Assembly: GCA_011321815.1 (NCBI GenBank)
Contig: DROS01000108.1
Coordinates: 1-63,096, forward strand
DNA: 63,096 nt
DNA from: Gammaproteobacteria bacterium
GTDB taxonomy: Bacteria > Pseudomonadota > Gammaproteobacteria > SZUA-152
Reading direction: 5' to 3'
A program made the position numbers and the translations under genes. A model generated the notes under the pieces. It searched no databases, was not told where the DNA came from, and was given only the letters and a program-made list of their open reading frames with translations. Of this stretch, positions 45,589-55,784 are shown in pieces (positions within the stretch are counted from its first letter, which is position 1; every line of letters starts with the position of its first letter).

Positions 45589-46614
45589 ATGACATTTTTT
45601 AAAGCCCTCTTTTTCGGTAGCCTGCTGCTCACATGCTCGCTGCCCACACTGGCATTTGATTATTTACAAACATTACCGGAACAACCGCCGGTCCCTGCCG
45701 ACAATCCGCAAAGCAACCAAAAAGCCGCCCTGGGCAAACGTCTGTTTTTTGATAAGCAGTTGCTGGGGACTGACAGCAGGATTTCCTGCAACAGCTGTCA
45801 CAATCTGGCAGAAGGTGGTGATGACAACCGGGCGCTATCTCTTGGGCAGGAAGGTAAAACCAGCCAGCGATCCGCCCCCAGTCTGTGGAATATCGGTTTT
45901 CAAACCGTGTTGTACTGGGACGGCCGCGCCACCAGTCTGGAAGCACAAACGCTGGACCATTTGCGTGACCCGGTGATTTCCCGCTGGCCACACATCGGCG
46001 CCCTGGTCGATCACCTCAATCAGTCAGCGGATTATCAACGGGCCTTTCGTGCCGCCTTTCCCGCTGATAAAAATACGCTTAACAGTATCAGCGGCATAAA
46101 CATTGCCCGGGCAATCAGCAGCTTTGAGCGCACCTTGCTGGCGCGCAACAGCCCCTTTGACCGTTATATTGCCGGCGATAAATCAGCACTGTCTGCCAGC
46201 GCACAACGAGGCATACAGGCTTTTAATGATGCTGGCTGTCTCGCCTGTCATTTTGGTGCGAATTTTGCCGGGCCTGCCCCGGGGCCAGCCTTGAAAATGG
46301 GCGACGGTTTTTATGAGTTATTTCCCAACAACCGGGGCTCCACTTACGAACAACAATACCGGCTGGCCGATGACCAGGGACGGTTTGAATCGACGGGCAA
46401 CCCGGACGAACGTTTCATGTGGCGTGTGCCACCGCTGCGCGGTATCGCCCTTACTGCACCCTATTTTCACAATGGCTCGGTGGCTTCGCTGGAAGAAGCG
46501 ATCCGGGTAATGGGCAAGGTTCAGTTCAACAAAAACCTTTCCACAGAAACAGTACGTGACATCAGCGCCTTTTTACACAGCCTGACAGGCGAACTGAAAC
46601 AGGCAAAAAAATAG
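45589..46614 (+). CDS. Di-haem cytochrome-c peroxidase / MauG-like protein
   Basis: 341 residues with a signal peptide (cleavage after LAF or nearby) and two c-type haem sites, CNSCH (67-71) and CLACH (about residue 220). Sequence blocks LGKRLFFDKQLLG, DGRATSLEAQ and PPLRGIALTAPYFHNG are usual for bacterial cytochrome-c peroxidases, which reduce peroxide in the periplasm. It is encoded on the opposite strand inside the flagellar cluster and ends at a strong terminator. Confidence 0.92.
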   Translation: MTFFKALFFGSLLLTCSLPTLAFDYLQTLPEQPPVPADNPQSNQKAALGKRLFFDKQLLGTDSRISCNSCHNLAEGGDDNRALSLGQEGKTSQRSAPSLWNIGFQTVLYWDGRATSLEAQTLDHLRDPVISRWPHIGALVDHLNQSADYQRAFRAAFPADKNTLNSISGINIARAISSFERTLLARNSPFDRYIAGDKSALSASAQRGIQAFNDAGCLACHFGANFAGPAPGPALKMGDGFYELFPNNRGSTYEQQYRLADDQGRFESTGNPDERFMWRVPPLRGIALTAPYFHNGSVASLEEAIRVMGKVQFNKNLSTETVRDISAFLHSLTGELKQAKK

Positions 46615-46673
46615 GCGCATGATACGCGCCCCACTGCACTGGCTGCGGCCTCACTTGCTGTGTGCCATTTTTT

Positions 46674-46708
46674 ACGAGCCTTACCGGGTGCATAAGGCTC
46701 GTTTTGTT
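46674..46708 (+). terminator. Intrinsic terminator after the cytochrome-c peroxidase gene
   Basis: ACGAGCCTTA, a nine-base loop and TAAGGCTCGT form a perfect 10-bp stem followed by TTTTGTT. It lies between the converging peroxidase and STAS genes; the T-tract is on the plus side. Confidence 0.85.
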
Positions 46709-47009
46709 ATTCAACGATAAACATTTTGTCCAGGTTTGAAATTGCGAGAATTTTTTTGATTTCCGTATTACAATTTTTCAACCGGATATTCGCCGCTTTT
46801 TCACCGGCATGTTCACGCAGCAACAGCAACATGCCCATGGCGGAACTGTCCATGAAGGTTGCCTTGCCAAGGTCAATAATAAAATGCGTACTGGCTGGCA
46901 ATTCACGATAGGCGCTGCGAAAATCCGAATGCATATTAAAATCAAACCGACCATCTATGGATATAATCAACTCGCGCCCGTCCCCGGATAACGCTGCACT
47001 AAACCCCAT
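46707..47009 (-). CDS. STAS-domain anti-anti-sigma factor-like protein
   Basis: 100 residues forming one STAS domain with the phosphorylatable serine motif ATFMDSSAMGMLLLL. AAGGAGA precedes the ATG. In Pseudomonas a STAS protein (HsbA) encoded near fliK links the HptB pathway to FlgM and biofilm control; a similar role here is inferred from position only, since no hptB or hsbR homologue is in the window. Confidence 0.85.
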   Translation of the reverse strand: MGFSAALSGDGRELIISIDGRFDFNMHSDFRSAYRELPASTHFIIDLGKATFMDSSAMGMLLLLREHAGEKAANIRLKNCNTEIKKILAISNLDKMFIVE

Positions 47010-47295
47010 TTTTATCTCCTTGCTATTTCAGGCCATTACCTAAAAGCAATCTTCCCTACTGTCAAATACTACCAAGCAGTATAGTTTAAATCACGCTCAG
47101 TCCTACCTGTAATCCTACCAATTACTGTAGTTTAACAGAGAAAATTGTTAACACCCTCCTGGCGGAAACTGTTTTTAAACGGAAAAACAAGGTTCGGCAA
47201 CATTATACCAAAAACCATATCCCAAAAAACAAAAAGCATTTTCAACATTGATGATATTAAATTGACCTTACAAACAAAAGCTATATTGCAGAAAG

Positions 47296-48735
47296 TCAGG
47301 CATACGCATCCAACATGCCTTCACCCAACCAACCTGGGGATAATGAATCCAAACCGGCAGCATCCATTAACACCTCATCCACAATACGCTCATCAAGTGA
47401 TGTTAACGCTCCCTTATTCATATTATTGCGTTGTTCCCGCTCCGCTGGTGCTTCATGTGAAATATTGGCATCCGCAAGCTGCAAACCCTGTTGTTCAAAC
47501 ATTTCACGCAGCCGGGGCAAAGAGGCATCCAATGCATCACGCACGGCAGGATTCGCCGCACTGAAGCTGACATTTAACTGTTGTTCAGGGCCATACACAA
47601 TCCGTACATCCACAGCCCCCAAACTGCGTGGATTCAATTGCAACTGTGCTTCGCGTAATTCACTGTTGGCCAACCAGGACACTCGCTGCCCCAACTCACT
47701 GGCCCAGGCAGGTTGCCCCATCGGCGTGGCGACTGTTAGCGTAGGCAAAACGCCATTGCCCGCTACACCAGGCAAGCGCAACATGCCCGCTGACAAACTG
47801 CTTGCATCATCCGCCTGCACATTGGTGGCCACCAGTGAAACAGGTGTTGTCGAACCTGTGGGAGTTACCGGCAGACGCCGTTCATGCGCCCCCGCCTGTA
47901 TTGCCGCCCCCATTGCCGCAGCAAATATATCCATACGCATGGTGTTGCCAAGCGGATTATTGCTGCCGCCATGCGTCGCGGATAATCCGTCATATTGTTG
48001 TGCATTCATCACACCCGGGCCGGTGACAGATGGCGCACCTGTTGGCAGATACTGCGCCTTACCCGTATTTAAACTGGCGCGTACCAATGCCTGTTGTGCA
48101 GTCGCAGAAACCGGTTTGCCCGGCATAACGGACATAGCCGGCAATGCCGCAACCTGTTGTGCATCCTGAGCCACATTCGGTAATAAAGATGAAATATTCT
48201 GTTGACCCATTGCCGGGGCCTGGGGACTCAGTGCCACATTTGATAATGTAGGCGGCGTACTGTTCTCAGTGGTCCTTTGCGTCAGTGGACGGTGCGACAA
48301 CGTGGACTGCGGCATACCAGCGTAGCCCGCCAATGGGGCAGCCGGTATTGTTGCCCTTGCATCAGTAGGTGGCGTATTGATGGCCGCCCCGTTAACGGCG
48401 GGAACGCCCTGTGCAATAGCCGATAACAACGAGGCATTAAGTACAGGATTGCCCGCTTCCGGCTCGGAAGATTCCTGCGTTGGCTGTACGGCAACCGGCA
48501 ATACCTTGCCATCCACTGGCTGCGCTTCTCCGGTTTCAGTCACTGACACATCACGCACGTCAGCCATTTGCGGCGGTGATTCGTTCGCCACAACACTTTC
48601 ATTTTGCAGCAGACGTTTACCCAACACACCGGCAAACCCCCCGGCCGCCCCACCACTGTTGGCAACCGGTGATGCCACACTCCCATTCAGCAATGTGGCA
48701 TCCGTGGGATTCACTAATAGCGTTAATTCAGGCAT
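47296..48735 (-). CDS. fliK: Flagellar hook-length control protein FliK
   Basis: 479 residues, low-complexity A/P/T/Q-rich ruler region and a C-terminal FliK domain (LREAQLQLNPRSLGAVDVRI, VYGPEQQLNVSFSAANPAVR DALDASLPRLREMFEQQGLQ). It lies downstream of fliJ. The 127-base gap in front holds a possible sigma-54 site. Nothing clear was seen in the 286-base AT-rich spacer after it. Confidence 0.9.
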   Translation of the reverse strand: MPELTLLVNPTDATLLNGSVASPVANSGGAAGGFAGVLGKRLLQNESVVANESPPQMADVRDVSVTETGEAQPVDGKVLPVAVQPTQESSEPEAGNPVLNASLLSAIAQGVPAVNGAAINTPPTDARATIPAAPLAGYAGMPQSTLSHRPLTQRTTENSTPPTLSNVALSPQAPAMGQQNISSLLPNVAQDAQQVAALPAMSVMPGKPVSATAQQALVRASLNTGKAQYLPTGAPSVTGPGVMNAQQYDGLSATHGGSNNPLGNTMRMDIFAAAMGAAIQAGAHERRLPVTPTGSTTPVSLVATNVQADDASSLSAGMLRLPGVAGNGVLPTLTVATPMGQPAWASELGQRVSWLANSELREAQLQLNPRSLGAVDVRIVYGPEQQLNVSFSAANPAVRDALDASLPRLREMFEQQGLQLADANISHEAPAEREQRNNMNKGALTSLDERIVDEVLMDAAGLDSLSPGWLGEGMLDAYA

Positions 48736-48814
48736 TGGTTTTTTCGTTGCTGTCCTGTCAAATTTTCATTCTGTTCACTGAGCTGCCCGCTGGACATCAG
48801 CGCAGACAAATATC

Positions 48815-48830
48815 AGCACAGACTGTGCCA
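48815..48830 (-). promoter_or_regulatory. Possible sigma-54 promoter or operator before fliK
   Basis: On the minus strand TGGCACAGTCTGTGCT has GG and GC at sigma-54 spacing. It also contains the perfect dyad GCACAG-T-CTGTGC, so it might instead be a regulator site. It lies 80 bases before the fliK start. Confidence 0.4.
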
Positions 48831-48862
48831 AACATTCAGGCAATGATAATCCAGGGAAAATA

Positions 48863-49309
48863 TCAGGAATGGGGGGGTGACTTGGGCATGCGCTGAGCGC
48901 GCTCGTCCTGCTCCAGTTGTTCTTTCCGGTCCACAACGCGCTGCTCGTCGGCCTGAAAGCGGGAAACCACATTGCCGAGCATTTTCACTTTACCGCGACG
49001 GGTAAACCACTTCTGGCGTTGCTCTTCCACCACAGCAGCAGCCTGTTGCACTAATGCGGTCTGCTGTTCAATGGCGCGTGAAAGGTTGCTCAAAAACAAC
49101 CGGTAATCACCCATCTGTACAGCACTCATACCCACCGCACCATTGGCATGGAAGCGTTGGATATATTCTTCACGATAATTTTTTAACTCATCCAGGCGCT
49201 GCTGCGCCTGGTTTAATGCCGATTGTGAATCACCCAGCGAGCGTGCTGCCTGCTGTTCACGATTTTCAGCCACCTTGACCACCGGTGCAAGTCGTTGGGA
49301 ACGTTTCAT
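48863..49309 (-). CDS. fliJ: Flagellar export protein FliJ
   Basis: 148 residues, almost wholly coiled coil, with the FliJ start MKRSQRLAPVVKVAENREQQ. FliJ works with the FliI ATPase. Here the gene upstream is a GGDEF-EAL protein, not fliI, so fliJ-fliK has been separated from fliE-I, or those genes have been moved. Confidence 0.88.
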   Translation of the reverse strand: MKRSQRLAPVVKVAENREQQAARSLGDSQSALNQAQQRLDELKNYREEYIQRFHANGAVGMSAVQMGDYRLFLSNLSRAIEQQTALVQQAAAVVEEQRQKWFTRRGKVKMLGNVVSRFQADEQRVVDRKEQLEQDERAQRMPKSPPHS

Positions 49310-49416
49310 TGCATTACCACTTGTTTTTCAGGCTTTCGGAACGCTAATTAAGAGTATAGCGACTATCAGGAAAAACACAGGCAAGATCGGTGCCACCCGG
49401 CAACAAAGAATCTGAA

Positions 49417-52371
49417 TCACACCAGCCGGATCACATTGGATTCCGTTTGAAACAATGGCGCATCACCCAACAGGCGTGGTCCACCCACGTAATAGCCCTG
49501 AATATAATCCACGCCCATCTCCTTTAACACCCGCATGGCATCATGATTATCCACAAACTCGGCAACGGTGTACTTACCCATGGCATGAGCGATGTCATTC
49601 ATGGAACGCACCATGGCCAATTGCAGATTATCCCGATGCACATCACGTACAAAAGAACCGTCGATTTTCACAAAATCCACTGGCAAATCCTTGAGATAAG
49701 CAAATGAGGAATAGCCCACACCAAAATCATCCAGCGCGGTCTGACAACCCAGGTTGCGCAGTCGGGTAAGAAATTCCACCGCTGGCCCCAGGTTGGCGAT
49801 GGCAATGGTTTCAGTAATCTCAAAGGTCACAGCAGTTGGCGGCACATTATTTGTTAACAAGGCTGTGGTAATGGTTTCCAGCATGGAAAAATCACCAATG
49901 GATTCGGCAGAGAGGTTAATGGAAAAATGCAGGTGGGGATTTTTTTGCAATTGTTTCCCCAGCGATTCAAGTGCATGGTTGACCACCCAGTTATCAACCG
50001 CCCGCATCAAGCCAAAACGCTCGGCAGATGCGATAAACCCGGCGGGCAGAATCAATCCACCGGTTTCGTCACGCATGCGCAATAACACTTCCTGACGAAA
50101 CACCTGATTGCTTTTCAGTTCCATGATGGGCTGACAAGCCAGGCAGAATAAATCCTCTTCGATGGCTTTTTTTATTTTTCCGGCCCAGCCCATGTCCTCG
50201 GTCATGATTGTCATGTTTTCCTGATCGATGGACCGGTAAATATGTACACGGTTTCGACCGGAACGTTTGGCCAGATGACACGCCACATCGGCCTGTACCA
50301 GCAAATCCTCTTTGCTGATGGGGTGATGGCCAAACAATGTTACGCCAATAGAGCAGCCAATTTGCACCACGGAGCCATCATATTTAAAAACATAATCATC
50401 CAGCAATTTACGATGCGCTTCAGCCGCCTGCATTACCTGCTCTTTTTTCACGTCATATAACAAAATCGCAAATTCATCACCGCCAATGCGCGCCAGCAAA
50501 TCACTTTTACGATTACGTTGATCGAGCATATGAGTGACTTCCACCAGCACATTGTCACCGGCAAGGTGACCCAGCGTATCATTCACAAACTTGAAATTAT
50601 CGAGGTCAATATACAGCAGCGCAAAATCACGCCGGCTGCCACGACGGATATTTTCCACCACCCGTTCCAGCTCGGTGAGGAAGTATTGACGATTGTACAA
50701 ACCGGTCAAAGAATCATGTTCTGCCATTTCGCGCAGATGCGCCATCATGGCGATGCGGTCACCAATGTCTTCCACAATAGCGGTATACAACAGGCGACCT
50801 TCAACCTCCATTTTATTGCATTTGATGGCCATGGGAAAACTTGTGTCATCTGCACGGAGCACCGTTACTGTCGTTTCCTGTATGCCACCCTTCAATACTG
50901 GTGATTTAACCAGCTCCAGAAAATCTGTATAAACACTGTCTTTGGGGAAACGCACCAGATCCACGACAGGGCTGCCAATGGCCTGCCTGGAATCACAATC
51001 AAACAGTTTTTGCGCTGCATTGTTAAATGTTTCAACAATGCCGTATTCATCGACAGTAATAATACCTTCGGCTGCGTTATCCAACACCGATTGCAAACGA
51101 ATCTGCCGTGAAGTCACCTGCCCCTGCATGCGATTAAAGGCCGCCACCAGTAATCGGGTTTCTTCCGTGGGTGAGTGCAGTACCGGCAGATAATTTTCAC
51201 CACGGCCTGCTGCATCCAGAGCCTTGGACACTTCCAACAATGGACGCCGGATACGCATTTCAAATACCATGTAAGCCAAAAACAACAACAGCCCCATAAA
51301 TCCGACAAAAATTCCGATCACGTTGGACAGGGTATCTGCTGTATCCAATGACTTCATCACATTTTGCTGGGCGAAATCATCCAATTCTTCCTGCATCAGT
51401 TCAATAATGCCCCAGGCCTGATCAAGCGTTGGCCGTATTTCATCACGCAAAATCGACAAATCGGCCCGCCAGTTTTGCGATGCATAAATCTCCTCAGCCT
51501 TGATAAAATCACGGTCATAGGCTTTTTTGGCCTCCAGCAACATCGACAGTGACTGTGATTCCTGAAAACCCAGCTTACCCACTTCGTCATATTCCTTTAG
51601 CTGCGCCAGCAAATCGTCAATCCGCTGCGTATAAGTTGCCCGGTTGTTTTTACTTTGCTGCAAACTGCTTTTGGACTGCCCAAATGCACCTGAGTGGTCG
51701 GCAATAAATATACGTGCCGAGCTGGTTTGTTGAGACCAGGTGTAACGCAGCTCCTCTAGCACACGCATCACCTCCTGCACGCGCAACGTTTCCTGCGGAT
51801 CAGCAGGCCTGGGCGACTCATTGAGCCCGGCTATTGCAAGTTCAATCGCCTGAATGAATTTTTGATTATCAGGAAGAAGTTTATTCCGCACAATGGGCGC
51901 AGCAGGAAAACGTGTATCGACGTTTGAAGCAACTTCCAGGAGATGTGTGGTTTCTTTTGCAAGGCGGCTAAGCACAAAATCCAGGTTTTCCGCAAAATCC
52001 CCGAAACGGCTGTAACGCTTAACGACATAATGATCGTTGATATTTTTCGACTGGAACCGAACCTCGGCAACTCGCGCCACCACCTTGCGATAAGTGCTTT
52101 TGTCCAGCAGCAGGGGATATTGATATATTGTGCTTTCCGCAATCTGCAAGGCATCCTTAAGTGAATTCAGCACCCAACCCAGATCTCGGTGTTCCTGCAC
52201 CAACTGGGAGCTGTCCTGCGATGCCTGCCGCACCTGATTTTGGGCATAAAAAACCGCCGGCAACGCCAGTGCCGCCAGCACCAATGCGGCAATCACAAAA
52301 CGCCACCGGATACTGGCAGCCTGTTTGCCTTCTTCTGGCAAATCCTGCTGTGCGTTTGATGTTGTCTCCAT
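49417..52371 (-). CDS. Membrane-bound GGDEF-EAL cyclic-di-GMP enzyme
   Basis: 984 residues. Membrane helices at about 23-43 and 350-372 bracket a 300-residue helical periplasmic sensor. HAMP (about 373-425), PAS (about 428-540), GGDEF (intact GGDEF at 630-634, inhibitory RKSD at 621-624) and EAL domains follow. The EAL motif reads EVLLR, matching ExLxR, and the metal/catalytic blocks INLSAES, FEITET and DDFGVGYSSF are present. Both synthesis and breakdown of c-di-GMP are therefore possible. It lies upstream of fliJ on the same strand, suggesting control of motility. Confidence 0.92.
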   Translation of the reverse strand: METTSNAQQDLPEEGKQAASIRWRFVIAALVLAALALPAVFYAQNQVRQASQDSSQLVQEHRDLGWVLNSLKDALQIAESTIYQYPLLLDKSTYRKVVARVAEVRFQSKNINDHYVVKRYSRFGDFAENLDFVLSRLAKETTHLLEVASNVDTRFPAAPIVRNKLLPDNQKFIQAIELAIAGLNESPRPADPQETLRVQEVMRVLEELRYTWSQQTSSARIFIADHSGAFGQSKSSLQQSKNNRATYTQRIDDLLAQLKEYDEVGKLGFQESQSLSMLLEAKKAYDRDFIKAEEIYASQNWRADLSILRDEIRPTLDQAWGIIELMQEELDDFAQQNVMKSLDTADTLSNVIGIFVGFMGLLLFLAYMVFEMRIRRPLLEVSKALDAAGRGENYLPVLHSPTEETRLLVAAFNRMQGQVTSRQIRLQSVLDNAAEGIITVDEYGIVETFNNAAQKLFDCDSRQAIGSPVVDLVRFPKDSVYTDFLELVKSPVLKGGIQETTVTVLRADDTSFPMAIKCNKMEVEGRLLYTAIVEDIGDRIAMMAHLREMAEHDSLTGLYNRQYFLTELERVVENIRRGSRRDFALLYIDLDNFKFVNDTLGHLAGDNVLVEVTHMLDQRNRKSDLLARIGGDEFAILLYDVKKEQVMQAAEAHRKLLDDYVFKYDGSVVQIGCSIGVTLFGHHPISKEDLLVQADVACHLAKRSGRNRVHIYRSIDQENMTIMTEDMGWAGKIKKAIEEDLFCLACQPIMELKSNQVFRQEVLLRMRDETGGLILPAGFIASAERFGLMRAVDNWVVNHALESLGKQLQKNPHLHFSINLSAESIGDFSMLETITTALLTNNVPPTAVTFEITETIAIANLGPAVEFLTRLRNLGCQTALDDFGVGYSSFAYLKDLPVDFVKIDGSFVRDVHRDNLQLAMVRSMNDIAHAMGKYTVAEFVDNHDAMRVLKEMGVDYIQGYYVGGPRLLGDAPLFQTESNVIRLV

Positions 52372-52545
52372 GTAACGGCTCAGCCTGATTTTTCAGATGT
52401 ACAGTAACTGCCCAGATCGTCTTTCACTTGCCCAAACCCCACATCATCCCGTAAATTACTGTTGTGTATCGCTTTCCCTACGCTACTCGACCACCCACGC
52501 ACACCACTCACTACTGTTTTATATATCCGATCAAATGTCAATCAC

Positions 52546-53103
52546 ATGCTATTACTGCTAAACAAACCCTTTCAGGTCCTCTGCCAATTCTCCCCCAATG
52601 GGGACCACCAGACTTTAGCAGACTTTGTCGATATCAAAGCTGTATATCCGGCCGGCCGGCTGGACCGTGACAGCGAAGGCCTGCTACTGCTCACTGATGA
52701 CGGCGCATTGCAACACCGCATCAGCCACCCCCGCCACAAACTATACAAAACCTACTGGGCCCAGGTTGAAGGCGAACCCGACCCTGTCGCGCTGACCCGC
52801 CTGCAAAAAGGTGTGCCTCTCAAGGATGGCAAAACAGCCCCCGCCAAGGCACGCCTCATCCCCGAGCCACCCATCTGGCCGAGAGATCCGCCTATTCGCC
52901 AGCGGGCCAATATTCCCACAAGCTGGATCGAACTCCGCATTTGCGAGGGACGAAACCGACAGGTACGACGGATGACCGCTGCCGTCGGCCACCCCACCCT
53001 GCGCCTGATTCGCTCACAAATTGGCCCATGGTCACTGGACGATTTAACCCCCGGCCAGTGGCGTAAGGCGAAAATACCCGCAGATTGGCGTACAATCCGC
53101 TAG
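52546..53103 (+). CDS. rluE: 23S rRNA pseudouridine synthase E-like
   Basis: 185 residues from the ATG at 52546, where the enzyme sequence starts (MLLLLNKPFQVLCQFSP). Catalytic aspartate D40 sits in PAGRLDRDSEGLL. The C-terminal part has CEGRNRQVRRMTAAVGHPTL. RluE modifies U2457 of 23S rRNA in E. coli. No N-terminal S4 domain is present, as in RluE. The stop codon TAG is formed by the left boundary of the palindromic element that follows. Confidence 0.9.
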   Translation: MLLLLNKPFQVLCQFSPNGDHQTLADFVDIKAVYPAGRLDRDSEGLLLLTDDGALQHRISHPRHKLYKTYWAQVEGEPDPVALTRLQKGVPLKDGKTAPAKARLIPEPPIWPRDPPIRQRANIPTSWIELRICEGRNRQVRRMTAAVGHPTLRLIRSQIGPWSLDDLTPGQWRKAKIPADWRTIR

Positions 53104-53265
53104 GAGCCTGTCGGATTTAGGGAATCGTCGCGAGAGACAACCATTTTGAGTCCATTTTTTTGATCGTTTGAGGCGAATATTGGACATATTCAACGAAAAG
53201 GATCGAGAAAATGGGCCGAAATGGTTTTTTCGCAGTAGATTCACCCTAAGTCCGGCAGACTCCTA
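53101..53265. mobile_element. Palindromic MITE-like element, copy 1
   Basis: The 165-bp element is bounded by TA on both sides. Terminal inverted repeats GGAGCCTGTCGGATTTAGGG and, inverted, GGAGTCTGCCGGACTTAGGG match at 17 of 20 positions. The inside is also an imperfect palindrome centred on GAATATTGGACATATTC. There is no coding capacity. An almost identical copy lies at 62949-63096 in inverted orientation. TA flanks would suit an IS630/Tc1-type transposase acting in trans, but that is inference. Confidence 0.85.
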
Positions 53266-53298
53266 ACCTTTCCCGTTTTCAACAAAAAAACCATTCTC

Positions 53299-54429
53299 AT
53301 GACCTCAGCCTCTCCCAAAAATACGCCTTATGTGTCCGCAACAACGCAAGCACAGCAACAACGCACTATTGTAGTCGGCATTTCCGGCGGTGTGGATTCT
53401 TCTGTCACTGCGCACCTGTTGAAACAACAAGGTCACGACGTGCAAGGCCTGTTCATGAAAAACTGGGAAGAGGATGACACCACCGAATATTGCAGTGCTG
53501 CGGTGGACCTCAAGGATGCCCGGCAAGTTTGCGACACGCTGAAAATTCCACTGCTCACACGCAATTTTGCCAGCGAATACTGGGACACTGTTTTTACTTA
53601 TTTTCTGGATGAATACCGGCGTGGCCGCACTCCCAACCCGGATGTGCTGTGCAATAAGGAAATCAAATTCAAAACCTTTCTTGACCAGGCACTGGACCTG
53701 GGGGCAAGCCACATCGCCACAGGACACTATGCCCGCGTACACTATCGTGACGGCTGTTTCCGCTTGCTCAAAGCCAAAGACCACAACAAAGACCAAAGTT
53801 ACTTCCTCCATGCGCTGAACCAGCAACAACTGGAAAAAACCCTGTTTCCGCTAGGCGAACTGAACAAACCGGAAGTCCGCCGATTGGCCGCACAAGCCGG
53901 TTTTGCCAATCATGAAAAAAAAGACAGCACGGGTATTTGTTTTATCGGTGAACGAAAATTCAAAGAATTTCTGAGCCGCTATTTACCCGCCCAGCCCGGT
54001 GAAATACAAACCCCCGGCGGCGCCTGCATCGGTCAACACGACGGATTGATGTACTACACCCTGGGACAAAGACAAGGACTGGGTATCGGCGGCGCAAAAA
54101 ATGCCAGTGGCGACCCCTGGTACGTAGTGGATAAAAACCTGGAAGATAATATTTTAACCGTCGCCCAGGGACACGACCACCCACTGCTGTTCCGCACGCA
54201 ACTCCGTGCAGACCAGTTGAACTGGATAGCAAATACACCCAAAGATATTCCTTTTCGCTGCACCGCAAAAACCCGTTACCGGCAAACCGACCAACCCTGC
54301 ACCATTACACAACTGCACGACGACCAGTGCACCGTTGTTTTTGACCAGCCACAACGTGCCATTACACCAGGACAATCTGTGGTATTTTATCAACAGGACG
54401 AATGCCTTGGCGGCGGTCCCATCCAATAA
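53299..54429 (+). CDS. mnmA: tRNA-specific 2-thiouridylase MnmA
   Basis: 376 residues. PP-loop SGGVDSS (29-35) binds ATP; catalytic cysteines lie in [12 protein letters not shown] and [10 protein letters not shown]. MnmA thiolates U34 of Glu, Gln and Lys tRNAs. The first 20 residues form a short extension that might not be translated, because an internal start is not obvious. hflD follows, the usual pair. Confidence 0.95.
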   Translation: MTSASPKNTPYVSATTQAQQQRTIVVGISGGVDSSVTAHLLKQQGHDVQGLFMKNWEEDDTTEYCSAAVDLKDARQVCDTLKIPLLTRNFASEYWDTVFTYFLDEYRRGRTPNPDVLCNKEIKFKTFLDQALDLGASHIATGHYARVHYRDGCFRLLKAKDHNKDQSYFLHALNQQQLEKTLFPLGELNKPEVRRLAAQAGFANHEKKDSTGICFIGERKFKEFLSRYLPAQPGEIQTPGGACIGQHDGLMYYTLGQRQGLGIGGAKNASGDPWYVVDKNLEDNILTVAQGHDHPLLFRTQLRADQLNWIANTPKDIPFRCTAKTRYRQTDQPCTITQLHDDQCTVVFDQPQRAITPGQSVVFYQQDECLGGGPIQ

Positions 54430-54472
54430 ATTACATCAGCAAATCAAACCAATAAATAACTCAATAAATAAA

Positions 54473-55126
54473 ATGACCTACACCATTACCGACAGAACCA
54501 TCGCCCTTGCCGGCATTTTTCAAGCCACACAACTCGTACAAAACATTGCCAATACAGGCAACGCCGATGAACAGGATATGGAAACCTGTATCCACAGCAT
54601 ATTCTGCACCGATGCCGACAAACCTGTAGACGTTTTTGGCAGCACACAAAAACTGTACACAGGCCTGCGCAAACTGACTGAACAACTCGGCGGTCGTGAG
54701 GCGAACGTAAAAGACAGCCAGAATAAAGACCTGCATGTCACCAAATATGTCGCCGGCGTGATGGTGCTGGAAAAACGACTGAAACGCGATACAGACATGC
54801 TGGCAAAAATTGCCGATGGTATCGAACACGCCCGTAAACAAAAAGAGCACTTTTCACTGCTGCACGACAACGTAATTGCAGGCCTGGCAGACACATATGC
54901 ACAAACCATCAGCCACTTGAAACCACGCATCATGGTACAAGGCGAACATATATACATCTCCAACCCCAACAACGCCAATCGTATTCGCGCCCTACTGCTC
55001 GCAGCAATCCGCGCAACGGTGTTGTGGCGGCAGTGCGGCGGCACACGCTGGCAACTGCTTTTTCAACGACGCACCATTGTTGACGAAGCAAGACGGTTAC
55101 TGAAAGAACCTTTGCTAACAGAATAA
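54473..55126 (+). CDS. hflD: HflD homologue (high-frequency lysogenisation protein)
   Basis: 217 residues from the ATG at 54473; the family begins at DRTIALAGIFQATQLVQNIA. Further blocks VKYVAGVMVLEK-like (TKYVAGVMVLEKRL) and LLAAIRATVLWRQCGG agree with HflD. In E. coli HflD is a membrane-associated protein that interferes with phage lambda CII. It lies right after mnmA, as in most gammaproteobacteria. Confidence 0.9.
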   Translation: MTYTITDRTIALAGIFQATQLVQNIANTGNADEQDMETCIHSIFCTDADKPVDVFGSTQKLYTGLRKLTEQLGGREANVKDSQNKDLHVTKYVAGVMVLEKRLKRDTDMLAKIADGIEHARKQKEHFSLLHDNVIAGLADTYAQTISHLKPRIMVQGEHIYISNPNNANRIRALLLAAIRATVLWRQCGGTRWQLLFQRRTIVDEARRLLKEPLLTE

Positions 55127-55152
55127 GCTCCCAATACAAACAGGCAGCCACA

Positions 55153-55506
55153 ATGAACAAACATGAAAAAATCAACTACATAGAATTTCCTGCCCGGGAC
55201 ATCGAAGCCACCAAAGCTTTTTTCAGCTCGGTGTTTGGCTGGCATTTTGAAGATTACGGCCCCGAATACGTAGCCTTTTTTGACGCCGGCATCAACGGTG
55301 GTTTTTTCAAATCCGACTTAACCGCATCTACCGACAATGGCAGCATCCTCATGGTTTTTTACAGTGACGACCTGGAGCAAACCCTGTCAAAAATTACCGA
55401 TGCAGATGGCCGCATTATCAAACCGGTTTTTTCCTTTCCCGGTGGCCGACGCTTTCATTTTGGCGACCCAAACGGCAATGAGTTTGCCGTTTGGTCGGCG
55501 ACATAA
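55153..55506 (+). CDS. VOC-family (glyoxalase/bleomycin-resistance) protein
   Basis: 117 residues. It starts INYIEFPARDIEATKAFFSS VFGW and ends FHFGDPNGNEFAVWS, the standard single VOC module for small metal-dependent enzymes of unknown substrate. Spaced 26 bases after hflD, possibly in the same transcript. Confidence 0.88.
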   Translation: MNKHEKINYIEFPARDIEATKAFFSSVFGWHFEDYGPEYVAFFDAGINGGFFKSDLTASTDNGSILMVFYSDDLEQTLSKITDADGRIIKPVFSFPGGRRFHFGDPNGNEFAVWSAT

Positions 55507-55784
55507 TCGCCGCGGAGAGGTCGAAGATCAGCCGCCTTCCCTATTGCCGAACCTGCCAAGGCGTAATTGTAAACGAGAATCCTGTTCTGCTATCTTTCTG
55601 GCAAAATTGCTTATCGCCCAGCAACATTTTCGGCTAACAAAAAAGGCTATCGAAGTTGCGTTGGATAATATAAAACCTTACACCGAACTGGTGTTATGCG
55701 AGTGAGATTTGTGGGGATACCTCAGGCTCTGACCTTTTTTGGAGGCCGGGAAAGAAAAACTCCCGGCTATCCGATTAGGCCACT
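55507..55784. other. Spacer with a GC-rich hairpin
   Basis: No gene is supported. GCCGGGA (55745-55751) and TCCCGGC (55761-55767) form a 7-bp stem with a nine-base loop. There is no T-tract after it on either strand, so it is not an obvious terminator. Confidence 0.4.
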
